The position numbers and the translations under genes were made by a program. Positions 1-10,874 of a stretch of 64,000 bases of DNA are shown piece after piece (position 1 is the stretch's first letter; every line of letters starts with the position of its first letter). Source of the DNA: Diorhabda sublineata (Eukaryota > Arthropoda > Insecta > Coleoptera > Chrysomelidae); contig NC_079478.1 of the NCBI RefSeq assembly GCF_026230105.1, forward strand, positions 33,743,653 through 33,807,652, written 5' to 3'. The notes under the pieces were generated by a model, which saw nothing but the letters and a program-made list of their open reading frames with translations, was not told where the DNA came from and did not search any database.

Positions 1-199
1 CAAACGAAGCTTATTTATCCCACTCTACTTATATTTCTGAACCGTTCGGATCTACCAACTTTTCAATTTGCTTCATTCCTTATCACGTGATATTTCATTA
101 TATTCTCGGTGTTTAATGTATATGTTATCATCTTTTGCTGTATTATTTGTCTCATTATTATCAGATGACAACAGAATGATTGTATTTCCAATGATTGTT

Positions 200-432
200 G
201 AAACCTTACAGCGGGATCTTACACCACATATTTCTTTCGATCCACTCGTTTTCCTGGATAGCTCTGTCTTTCATATTTTGTTCAACTTCTTTCTACCAGG
301 TCCTTGAGGATCTTTTTCGTCTCCTTTTATTCTATGGTTGATACATCAATGAGTTCTTCGGCCACCTGTTCTGCTCCATCCTCATCACATGTCCGTACCA
401 AAGCAGTTGCTTAGTCTGTATTCTCTTTGAAG
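200..432 (-). pseudogene. LINE reverse-transcriptase C-terminal fragment
   Basis: On the minus strand the segment reads QLLWYGHVMRMEQNRWPKN and, further on, DRAIQENEWI. This is the tail seen after the reverse transcriptase of many insect RTE-like non-LTR retrotransposons (LxWYGHVxRM, then a basic stretch, then RDRxLxExEW). An in-frame stop lies between the two blocks, so it is a dead fragment. No upstream RT core is visible. The clade is inferred from motif style only. Confidence 0.6.
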
Positions 433-771
433 TCGTGTGAACTCGACCTCAAACTATTGCTTTTCAAAACTTCACTTACCATACCATGACATACCATATC
501 ATCCAGTATGATTTTAAAGGTTTCCACAATAGAGCTAAAACTTATTGGGACGTAAAAATGTTACTTTGTATGCATATTTTCAAAATCGCAACGATAATTT
601 GGTTCCTAATTCAAGAGTTCCATCACTTTCAAATAAATTAGCAAGAAATGTATTCAACTCCTGAAGAGACAAGATGACTGAAAAATTTCATACCATCCAT
701 ACCCTCTCACCAGGTTTTAACTACTGTTAGTTTTTTTTAAATTGACTTAATAGACAATTTTCGAGTTCTAA
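433..771. other. no gene seen
   Basis: AT-rich sequence between a LINE fragment and a MITE. I see no exon, RNA gene or repeat that I can support. Confidence 0.5.
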
Positions 772-1453
772 GGGCTCGATCAAACGGTGCGGAATGAACG
801 TGCGTCACGACTATTGTGGAACGGAGTTAGCCAATCAGCACCTTGACACATGCGTCACTGATTCTCAGCGTGTAACCAGAACGTGTGCGTCATGAAAGTA
901 CCAAACGTCACATCGTTTACTTTGTATTTTGATGTTCGGAGTACTATATGTGTATTGAATAATGAGTAATATAATATATAAAAGTACCAATTGCAGTCAG
1001 GGCTGGAAATAAATTGTCAATCTCTCTTCAGAAGTAATAAATTGTATCAAATGAATAACCCATGAAATTAATGTAAGTGTTTAGGTGTAATTGATATAGT
1101 AAATAAATAAAATTGATATTTATTATGGTTTTCTTCCGATAGTTTACTAATTTCGTGTTTTCTCCGATTTTCTAGTTTTCCGAAAAATAATTAAATTCAT
1201 ATTTTTGACGTAGTTGGCGTGACGCACGTAATATGTTAACTAGACTAGCGGAAATGGAACGGGAAGTGTCACAATTATTTCAAAGACAATCACAATAAAA
1301 AAATTACTTCAAATATATTCAATTTGAATATCAATATCAATAACTTTTTCACCTAAAAGTTCATGGCGCACATATGCGTCAAAATGCTGATTGGCTCAGT
1401 CAGTTCCGCAATAATCGTAACGCACGTCAATTCCGCACCGTCTGATTGAGCCC
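772..1453. mobile_element. PIF/Harbinger-like MITE with TAA target duplication
   Basis: The element begins GGGCTCGATCAAACGGTGCG and ends with the inverted counterpart; read inward from the right, the end is GGGCTCAATCAGACGGTGCG. Similarity continues through GGAAT-GACGTGCGT and a further stretch around GCCAATCAGCA, giving terminal inverted repeats of roughly 75-90 bp. A TAA trinucleotide flanks both sides (769-771 and 1454-1456), the TWA-type target duplication of PIF/Harbinger transposons. At 682 bp with no transposase, this is a non-autonomous copy. Family assignment is inferred from the target site and the GGG start. Confidence 0.8.
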
Positions 1454-1456
1454 TAA

Positions 1457-2498
1457 AGGAGACTCGTCACAGAAATACTTCTTACAAGCCAGTTGGTTAA
1501 CTTTCTTGTGTAAAATAAGTTTAATATGTCTAATCACTAAAAATACTTATTGTCACAAAAATATCTACTTTCTTATTTGCATGACACGATTTTTAAATTA
1601 ATTGTACCAGAACAAAAATTCTATTCTTTTATGGCTTAAAACCGGTTGCTTTTAGAAATAAATGTTTAATTTCGAATTATTTTATAAAACAGAGAAGTTT
1701 CCTTTACATTGAGCAAGTACAAGTTTGTAAATACCATCAGCTACAGTAAGTTTGTAAGTTCTTCTGGTGCTGCACTGACATCTGCATCGAAAGCTGTTCA
1801 ATGATCAAAGTTAGTTTTTTGTCTTCGTAATTATAACATATCTATGCGATACGATAATTTCTTTTGCTTTCATATTTGATTATTTACCCATTAGATTCAC
1901 TGTCTGGTAACTTGGATGATTCGTGTTCAAATTTGGATCGAGATGACATTAAAAAATAAAACTTCGATGCGCCACCTACCGAAAAACAATAGTATTCTTT
2001 CCAGTACAGTTTCTAAATATAGACGTTAGTATGCGTCATAATATTGTAGATTTCTTCTTCTATTTTTTAACTGTAGAACAGGGGAATAAAAGAATTTCAA
2101 ATAATACATTTTGAAAGTTTACACGTTTAGAGGGTTTGATTTTATTGAATAAAACATTGAATTCTGGTCTCGATAATCCAAGATAAGCTTTACTCAACCT
2201 CAAAATCCGACATTAATGTATATTCCGTGATTGCGTGTTTAATATAATCTTTTCGGATCAAAAATGGGGATATGAATGTTGAGATAGGGGCTGGGAATAT
2301 TTAATAATATCCAAATGAAAATGGAAGGTATAAAAACAGTTATAGCGCTATTATTTATCGGATAATTTCCATTTAGTACTCTCATAAATTCATTCTTTAA
2401 TTTCTGATTTTTTTCACTTACCTCACTGACTGTATATGTTACGGTAAAAGTAATAACTTCGGTGATTTTATAAAATTACCAAATCATCAATGAATTTA
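1457..2498. other. no gene seen
   Basis: AT-rich intergenic sequence; no coding exon, RNA gene or clear repeat recognised. Confidence 0.5.
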
Positions 2499-3088
2499 GT
2501 AAATATGATAAATTATTTCATATTTATCAAATTTACCGGTTGGTTTATAAAATCCCTAGCTCGTAATGGGGAATGTGATGAAAGTCTCTAACTTTACGAA
2601 AATTCGTTCAGTTTGCGCAACTGTTTAGCACGTGACAATCACGTGATTTCAGAAGTAGTTCTAATTTCGTTGTAGACGCTTTTTCGCTACCCTCTCGTAA
2701 AAAATTAAACATTCAATAATGGTTGGTATGCTTGAGCGTTTCCCAATTCCACATTACTTAATATTACGGATACTAAGAAAACAAACATTTTGAAGTTAGG
2801 TTAGGTTAGGTTAAGTTAGGTTAGGTTAGGTAGTATCTACTTTAAAAAAACCTGCACTGTATTCTGCTGGCCCAATAAGCAGAGTTTACTTCAATTATAT
2901 TTTATGATGCTGTTTTAGATCTGTATTACTTTTACCGATATAAAGTTATGAATAACTATAAATTTGAAGAAGATCTAAATAAAAAAAATCTGATTCAAAT
3001 CAAACCTTAAACACTGCTAATCAATCATGATATTTATCAGATTCTTCATTGGAATTGTAATAAATATGAAATAATTTATCATATTTAC
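2499..3088. repeat. perfect 29-bp inverted repeat pair
   Basis: The 29 bases at 2499-2527 (starting gtaaatatgataaatt) recur as an exact reverse complement at 3060-3088. A second inverted pair, acggtaaaagtaata near 2440 and tattacttttaccg near 2927, is present but not nested with the first. The telomere-like tract lies between the arms. No target duplication was recognised, so the element type is unknown. Confidence 0.6.
2796..2830 (+). repeat. interstitial telomere-like (TTAGG)7 tract
   Basis: Seven consecutive 5-mers read TTAGG, with one variant (TTAAG at 2811-2815). TTAGG is the canonical telomeric repeat of many insects. The tract is only 35 bp and is embedded in ordinary sequence, so it is interstitial rather than a chromosome end. 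Confidence 0.85.
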
Positions 3089-4084
3089 CATTTTTTGAAC
3101 GCAATCAGTACGTTTCACTTAACGCCTTTAGTACCCTTTAAATTGTTCCACCTCGTGATCGTCATTACAGAACATACCCTAAGATATGTTCTGTGGTCGT
3201 CACCAGCTATTGCTCTGCATCGTGCAGCGACTTTTCGCCGATGTCATGAACCAGACCATTTTTTATAATCCCTAAACTAAATTGAATTAAAGTCCTTTCT
3301 GTCGTGTCTGTAAATTCAGGGTAATCAACGTATTGCGATTTGACAAGGCTTAAAATGTGCGTTCCATCTATAACTTCCGCCTAAAAGGCCGTTATATTGA
3401 GTGGAACGGAAATTTCGGTGGCTGCTGACGAACGCATTTCTGGTTTAAGTGGAAGGTATCCATTTTGTCGTATGTATAGATTCTGATGATGCTAATTAGT
3501 ATTTTTTCTTTCGTAAAAATTAGTATCAGGCGAAACTCTTTTGGGCGTTCCAGACTACGATCGTATGGTCGCAGCGAAAACGTGACTAATGACGTCATGA
3601 CTAATGTTCACGACCCTTGTCAAGAGGTGGATCGAAGTGAGCGTTTGAAGAATTAGTGGAATTTTCAAAATTCATTATTTGATGCGGTATGGGATTTTGA
3701 AGCAATCTTGTGACGCACGATTCAATAACTTACAAATCATAACTTGACCTCTCAAAGCTTTCGCTTAATTTTTTCAGTTTTGCCATTCGTTAATATTTAT
3801 CTCAACGCTCAAAACGCCTCGGAATCCATTCCACTTGGGCTTACGATTATAAGGCTCTGAACGTGAACGCGATTGCCGTCGAGTATGCACCTTATATATA
3901 GAGATGTCAAATTTTTCTCGTCAGTACAATATAACAAAATTTTGGTGAAATATGCAAAAATAACAAAATATACTCAAGTACAAACATTCGAAAAATGCAC
4001 ATTTTGTATATTTTTTTGTTGAAATATCACGAATACTACGACGTAGATGACCTGCGAAGTACCGGTACCCGGGTTTTGTATGTA
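3089..4084. other. no gene seen
   Basis: The open frames here are short, lack splice context and resemble no family I know. Around 3540-3870 the sequence is somewhat less AT-rich, but nothing supports a gene. Confidence 0.45.
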
Positions 4085-4960
4085 AAAAGCAAGCACAAGA
4101 GGGTGGAGATACCTGAGGATATTGATCTGGAACTTCTGCGTAGGTTGTAGTGTTCGGAAAAGACGTACCTTGGTAGCTGAGTCCACAGGCTTCCACTTCT
4201 CCAAAGAAATGAGCCCCAATAAAGTTCTGAACGTCTGCAGGCAAGTCGGTTTTTATGAGCCATATCTGCCTGTCGAATAGGTCTTGTAAAAACTGCTCTA
4301 GGCGTAGCAGTCAGGTCGGTCATCTATGCTCTAAGCTGACCAAGTTTCTGGTCAACTCTGGATCGAATTGTTCTCTTATGTATTGAGTCGGGCAATTTCA
4401 GAGAATGCTTGGGAGCCGAACTCCAACTGTACAAGCAATATTCCAAAGATGGACGAATCTGGGCCTTGTAGAGGATTATAAGCTGTTGCGGAGTATAATC
4501 TTTTTGGTCTTAAAGAGGGCTAAAGTTTTTGTGAAGATGCCCTGATAAAATCGCCCACGTGACTATGCCAGGACATATTTCTTCCAAAGTCAACACTCAA
4601 CAAGCGAATTGGTGATGGTGGTGGATCTTTTGTCCAAAGCCTGAGCTGCAGTGTCAGCCTTCTTTGTAAAAATATCAGCATGGGTCATTGAACTCAATCA
4701 GATTACTTCTACCCCACTCCAGAATATTTCCAAGATCAGTATTGACGGTGGTAATCTGTTGCTGCTTAATGATTTGAGTGTTAGCTAAGATTATTGGGGT
4801 GGTTGATTAGAAGTTGATTAGTGTACTATCGTCGACGAAGTTATATATCGGCTTAGCATTTTTGTCGAGTCTTTGAAAGATCTCAACTTATATAGGTTGT
4901 TATGCTAAACCCCGTCAAAAGCCCTCGATGTGTCTAGAGTGAGTACTCTGGATGGGTGGC
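4085..4960 (-). pseudogene. non-LTR retrotransposon reverse transcriptase, decayed
   Basis: Minus-strand translation gives RT landmarks in order. KPIYNFVDDSTLINF carries the F-x-DD catalytic box near 4815-4860. Next comes YTPQQLITL, then IRPSLEYC with APKHSLKLPDSI (about 4380-4490). A C-terminal block with LPRYVFSEHYNL follows near 4150-4200. The order matches the second half of a jockey/CR1-type RT and its tail. Several frame changes and stops interrupt it, and the endonuclease and 5' half are absent. Confidence 0.72.
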
Positions 4961-5334
4961 GGGTTTGGCCATGTCGTGATATTCGTATTCATTGGAGGTT
5001 TACCAGATATACTTCTCCAATTTCATAACGAATATGAAACCCCCGCTTAGTAAAATTGAACTCATTTGTGGCAATATTGTCTGAACTATGGATCCCTTTT
5101 ATCTTTTTTTAACAATTCGAGATGCATTTTTCATAATGAATTTTTCCCCTGCACCAATGCATTTTTCATTTCTTTTTATTTTCTTCTTATAATTTTTGTT
5201 CACCGAGTTTCGTGAAACTCTCTCCAAAATGCACTTTGTTGCATTTTTATTCCTCTTACTTCTCTGAAATTCCTAAGTTCTGTGCTTGATTTCTACGAAT
5301 ATTTCTATTGTTTTCTCTTTCTTTTTGTTCCTTT

Positions 5335-5850
5335 TAACGGGCGCTACGTTCCTTTGAGAAATAGGGCCTTCTTAGCAATCGACTGCCAATCCTTTCTGTC
5401 CTGGGCGTGGTGTCGAACCCCTAGCTGGATCAGGTCCGCCTCAATATACTCCAACCGGCGAAGGCATGGTCTCTCTCTCAGTCGCCGTCCTCCAGTAATT
5501 CCATACATGGCTGCGCGGGTATCGATCAGAAGGCATCCTCTCCACCTGTCCCAGCCATCTCAAGCGTGCCCCTCTGATGAACGTCACCAAATCTGTCTCA
5601 GCTCAGAATTCCACCGGATCCTCCACGCACCGTTCTCGCAAATGGAGCCAAAAATCTTTCGCAAGATCTTACGTTCCCATTAGTTCAAACTCTGCTCATT
5701 TATCGTTGCCATAATCCAATCTAGCATCCGTATATGACTACGAGACGGATTATCGTGAGCTTTGACCTTCGTGAGAGCCCTCTAAACTTGAGCGCTCTTT
5801 GGACTGTCCAGAAGTATCTGTTCTCCGCAGCAATTCTTGCCTTGATCTCT
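5335..5850 (-). pseudogene. RTE-type LINE C-terminal fragment
   Basis: Minus-strand reading shows NEQSLN, WERKILRKIFGSICENG and AWRIRWNSEL, followed by a frame change into RLGWLGQVERM-like and later basic residues. This is the conserved tail after the RT of RTE-like elements, common in arthropod genomes. The stretch is GC-richer than its surroundings, as expected of a retroelement coding remnant. Stops and shifts make it a pseudogene. Confidence 0.7.
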
Positions 5851-6655
5851 GTTGTCAAGTCATTTGTTTTTTAGTCAGAAGAGACCATCATCATTTGAAA
5901 AACGTTGCACCCAAAGTTTTCTTTTTCTCCATTACATATTTTTCGTCTTAAATTCTGGAAACTGGAAGGTGCAGTTTAAAAAACGAGCGTCCGGCTGCCG
6001 TTGCGGTCCCTACGAGTGGAAACGATCATTAACAATTCTTTAATTTGTCATTCACTGCATCTGACCAATCATCTCAGACTTTTGGGAGGAAAAAATAATA
6101 CAAACGCCCAATATGAAGGTGTTTTATTAGAAAAATACAATAAAAATAAATCTTCTTGCAATGTTACAAAAGTATATTTACACTTTAAGTACCAATAGGG
6201 GTTACATAATTTTTACAAAAATTTATTTCCTTAAGAAAAAAGTGTCACAAAACACTTGGTCACTTGGGAAACAAATAGTCCTAATATGATAAAATTGACT
6301 TTATATAATCAGTACTTTACCACTACTACTATAGTACTTCTATACATCGACCTCAATTCTAGTTTAAAGCTAATCGTTCACTGTTCTATACATTCAAGAT
6401 TGCCAATATTTCAATAGTGAGATGTTATATCTACTTTTCATGATAAAATGATACCCCACAGGACTCAAATGGAAGCGGGAGAGTTAAAACGAGACTCCTC
6501 GTTATAACAACACTTATTAAATGAATTTCAAACATTCCTATTCAATTTATAGTTTAAGTATACAATAAAAGTTATTACACTTATTGACTTTCAAATGGTA
6601 ACTGTCAAATTTTTCTCCAAGAGACTCAATAGTTATTTATTGGTATTGGGTTAAG
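5851..6655. other. no gene seen
   Basis: AT-rich, with short open frames only; no supported feature. Confidence 0.45.
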
Positions 6656-6990
6656 TCCCAATAATGCTCAACGATGAAGAAGTCCGAAAGAGATGGTACC
6701 CCAAGAAACAACAAAAGTACTGAACATCGTGATGAGAAACTGGGGGAGTATGAAAGTGGTCAAGTACTAATAATGCTCAACGATGAAGACGCCCAAAAGA
6801 AGTGTTTACACCAAGAAACATAAAAATACTGAATATCGTGATAAGAAACTAAAGGAGCATAAAAGTGAACAAGAAATAATAATGCTCAACGATGAAGACG
6901 CCCAAATAAGGTGGTTACGCCAAGAAACAAAAAAGGTACTATGTGAAAATAAAATTAGGAGCGATAATAGACATCACGAAGATGTCAAAT
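6656..6990 (+). repeat. three tandem copies of a 109-bp unit
   Basis: The phrase ataatgctcaacgatgaag occurs at about 6661, 6770 and 6878, a spacing of 109 bp. The text after each copy is also similar (gaaact, gagtatgaaagtg or gagcataaaagtg, caag). An open frame of 82 codons from 6783 to 7031 spans copies 2 and 3 and is rich in Lys, Glu and His. That is probably incidental, but the translated phrase IIMLNDEDAQ recurs. Confidence 0.75.
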
Positions 6991-7379
6991 GGAAGGGAGG
7001 TTACCAATTTCCAAGAGCTTTTGATAATTAAAAAAATCCTTTCCAAATGAGTGCTGCCTTTCCTTGCTAAAATAATGAATTATTGAGAAGCGCTGCTCAA
7101 GGATAAAACATGACAGTGACTGTTAATGTACTTTACTGAACCAAGATGTTCTATACGAGGGTTGCTACTTATATTTCTGGCATAGACAACAAAAACCGTT
7201 ACCTACCAAAGTCTGATGTTTTTAATATCAAATTTGTGATTCTAAACTTTCAACAGAATGTTGTATGTCTAGCAAAAAAGGAAATTAAGTTGGAAGAATC
7301 ATCTTTTAAAATAAGAAATAATTGAAAAGAGACTGAGCTAAAATAGAATCATCTTTTATAGAGATGCAAAGTGGATTTC

Positions 7380-8240
7380 TTAAAAACAGAAGATCATATG
7401 TTGATTATAAAAGAAATCATTTGTAGGATAATGGCAAGATCCAAACCAGTCTTAGGCTTGGAAAAAGCTTTCGATAAAATCCCACGAACGAAAATATGAA
7501 ACAATTAAGAAATGATAGCAGAATGAAACGAAAAGTAAGTTAAAAAGTAGAAACATGCAATTGGAGATGATCATAACACAAGAAATGCAACTAACAGTCA
7601 GTTTGAGTCCATTATTACTATGTAGGAATTAATTAGAAGCGAAAAAAGGAAACCAAACCTATATATAATAATCATAGCAGAAAATCAGAAGGATCTACAA
7701 GAAAATTCAAACAACTGGAACCAAATATTAATAGAAAACGGAATGAAAATTACCAAAAAGAAAACCAGTGAAATGGTAGTGAAAAAAGAAAAAGAAAAAT
7801 TGAAATGAGGTTTGAGGAGGAGTTTAATGGCATTCAAAACCTAGAATCATGTTGGAAGAAACAAAAAACGGGACTTAGAATTAAACAATGGAATAGAGAA
7901 GGCGAACAAGGTTTACTATCCATTAAATAAGAGGCTCGCAAAAAAAAATATAAACTCGCATAAAAAAGAAGATTTAAAGGTTGATCCCATACAAAAAGTC
8001 ATAGAAAGAAAAACACTAGGATAATGGGGCCCACTACAAAGAATGGATAACATTGTGCCAGTCAAGAAAACTTCGGAAAGTAAAATTCCAGAAAAAATGA
8101 AGAACACGAGCAACATGGGACAAGGAAAAATCTTTAAAAAAAGGGAAGTTCATGGGTCGCGGCAAAAATTTGGTGCAAGACAAAGAGGACTGGAAACTTT
8201 TTATAAGGAATTTATTAAAAATTTCAATTAGCACTACACG
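7380..8240 (+). pseudogene. RTE-type LINE reverse transcriptase, decayed
   Basis: Plus-strand frames show GLEKAFDKIPR near 7455-7485 (the DLEKAYDxVPR motif of RTE-like RTs). Next comes a region that reads, with frame changes, IIIAENQKDLQENSNNWN and ENGMKITKK near 7665-7765. It ends in the tail VIERKTLGWWGPLQRMDN-like at about 8000-8050, followed by basic residues. The YADD box itself is not intact. The element is truncated at 5' and frameshifted several times. Confidence 0.78.
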
Positions 8241-9428
8241 CCCCACAGGGTTAAGAAGTAATATATTATATTTCTTTCAATTATTTTTCATAACTTTACA
8301 CGTTAATTATCAAGAAAATAGACTTGATACCGAGGAAATTTATCATGTGTCTAAATGATTAACCAGCTTTCAAAGATAATCTAATATATAAGTTTTCAAT
8401 GTTAGAGCAGAAACAACTAGAAAGCTCGACATACTTTGAGCTGTAAAGCAATTTTGTGGAAGTTTTACGTTAAAGCAAAAATGTAATGGTAAGTATTATA
8501 ATTGAATTTGCCCAAAATAGCTCAATAATATATTATTTTTTGAGATATTAGTATCAATCGACTGAAAAGGAAAATTTCGATTAACTACTGAAATATCGGC
8601 ATATAATTTATATTAACCACAGACACCGCACCAGATCTATAATATGTTATACATAGTGACATAATCTAATAGTAATACTTCCAATTTACAGTGCGTTTAA
8701 TAATTTTGTTAAAATATATTTAAAAAATGGCACCATTTTTTAATACTTATTTGTTCGGAGCAAACGAAAAGTCAATAATTTCATCTACTCAAAAGTTATT
8801 AAATTAGTTATTTCATCAAATTTTGTTACAAATGTAGTAAAAGAGAACAAACAGTATTTCACAGCTGCTTTCTTGGAGGTTACCCAACCCTGATGGCGGT
8901 AAATTAATTAACTAACAAACTTCTTCGATTTTTTGAGTGGATCAATTATATGCCAGTTAGTGTAGTATTAAACACACTGTATATAAAAATTTAGCAGGAT
9001 TTTTAATGAAACGCAGAGATTCACACCCGTAAATATATTAATACAATAACACTGATATCCATCAGTCCAACTGTAATTTATTTTCGATAATGATACCTCC
9101 AAAGACACAAAGTGAACCGAAAATTTATTAATCAGTCAAACTGCATCTAATCTACTTCTTTTGCAGTAAATTATTTTGATATATACTTAGGGGTTAATCG
9201 GCGTGTCTGAAGTAATCCAAATATTACATAAAAGCTGAAAGCACGTTTTATTCCGCTTCAAAATAATAAATATTTACTAAAAACAATTTAATTTGTTAAA
9301 ATATATTAGTTCGACTAAAAATTACCACAAAATTGTGATGAAGAAAGAGTATTTTTGTGCTTTTATCACAGTTGTTATTTGTTTCTTGGATTTATTTGTC
9401 ATAAACAGCTCACAAATATACAAATTTA
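8241..9428. other. no gene seen
   Basis: Very AT-rich sequence between a LINE relic and a Tc1-like element; nothing recognisable on either strand. Confidence 0.45.
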
Positions 9429-10361
9429 TACTAATTGACAAAAAAAGTTAACACCCTTGTTATTTCAAATTGTACCCGACCGATTCCTTTGAAATTTGGT
9501 AGAAATCTTTTTTATATCGCACTTCCGCTTAAATATTGTCATAAGTCAAAAAAAACTATCGAGTAATAAGTTTTTGAAATTAATTTTTCTCTTTACACAT
9601 AATAATTCAAAAACTTACAAAGTTATCACAATAGTAACTAGTAACTTAACCCAGATTATAAGATTTCAAGTTTTCTAGCACCAATAGTACAACGAAAGAG
9701 ATTTTCTAATTTGTTGACTTATGACACTATTTCAGCGGAGGTGCGATATCTCTCAATCGCGTTTGCCTTGGGTTTTAAAATAAAATACATCTTTACAGAT
9801 TTAGAATTTTTCAAATTTTTTTGTTCCAGATCACTGCAAGGGTTGGAATCATGTCAACCAGGGTGCACCGTTTTTTGTAGCCCCCCACTTTTTCGACCTG
9901 TAATTTATTGAAATTGAAATTTTTTTACATTCTAAAAAGTCAATAAATATAATAAAAAAATGGATAGTAAAAATATTTTTCATTTCACAATCATTCCGAA
10001 TTCTTTTAGCAGCAAATTCCAATGTGAAAGAAGACCTACTTCCCTTTGCTGTGATACCTTCTGTTATTATTTTATGTCACTGACAAATATATCTCTTATG
10101 TCAGTAATTTAGTGTTAAGTTTATTAAATCCTTTAGCCATTAGAATCTATACCATTCACCGTGGCCATCAATATCGCCTGACCTATTTACAATTGAGAAG
10201 GCCAGGGAAATAATTACAGGCTGAGAATTTTGTAGCAGATTTTAAAAGAGTCGAACTTAAGCCTAAAAGATATTGTTGAGTTAAGTTGAAAATATGATCA
10301 GAAGTACTTAATATGTTTTTAAAAATTACAGGTGTTTACTTTTTTTGAGTCAGTCAGTATA
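9429..10361 (+). mobile_element. internally deleted Tc1-like transposon
   Basis: The left end TATACTAATTGACAAAAAAA followed by gttaacacc is matched at the right by the inverse of a sequence reading tatactgactgactcaaaa and then gtaaacacc. Imperfect inverted repeats of about 30 bp therefore face each other at TA sites. Near 10160-10205 the plus strand encodes WPSISPDLFTIEKA, the C-terminal catalytic-box context (SPDLNPIE) of Tc1 transposases, with the usual Asn-Pro altered. Most of the transposase is missing. Exact ends are uncertain by a few bases. Confidence 0.7.
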
Positions 10362-10734
10362 TAAGAAAAAAATAATAGAAACCTGAATGTATCTGTTTTT
10401 CACAAACAATATTTTATAAAATGATCTATATCTTTATAACATATTACAATCCATACAAAATGAAGAATAAATTTTAGAAAACATTTTTTATATGAGAATA
10501 AAAAATGTATGTGAGGGATTAAGATCTGACGTTTATATGAATTTCTATTTATACCCCTAATAAATATTAATTTTGATTCTAAAACAATGTTTTTACCCTT
10601 TAGACAAATTGTCTTTTGTAATGTTCACCATTTTTAATAAAAATTTCATGAAAAACAGATACTATAAATAAAATTCACAATATCCCAAAAAAAATCACTA
10701 TTTCGAATATCAAATACATTGAACTATAAAAATC

Positions 10735-10874
10735 TTATAACTTATATTTGCTTTTTGAGTTTTTCCCTTGAGTAGTGTCCTTTTCCTCGGACTTTTTAGG
10801 ACGTAGGATGAAATTCAAATTGTACTGGGTGTTGACCGCATAGTACACATTGGAATTTGGAGGTAGAACCATTT
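10735..10874 (-). CDS. Rgl: Rgl terminal exon
   Basis: Encodes MVLPPNSNVYYAVNTQYNLN and FILRPKK, then a lysine-rich tail ending SKYKL and TAA at 10735-10737. The NVYYAxN-x-x-x-x-FxLR block is the end of the RA domain. Acceptor TAATTTCAG. A poly(A) signal was not pinned down in the AT-rich sequence downstream (lower coordinates). Confidence 0.92.

Noticed and set aside
2796..2830. Chromosome end
   Set aside because: The TTAGG tract is only seven units long and ordinary sequence continues on both sides.
3392..3598. 68-codon minus-strand frame as a gene
   Set aside because: No recognisable motif, no splice context and no neighbouring exons.
5282..5683. 133-codon plus-strand frame as a gene
   Set aside because: The opposite strand carries a clear LINE C-terminal region over the same bases; the plus frame is its shadow.
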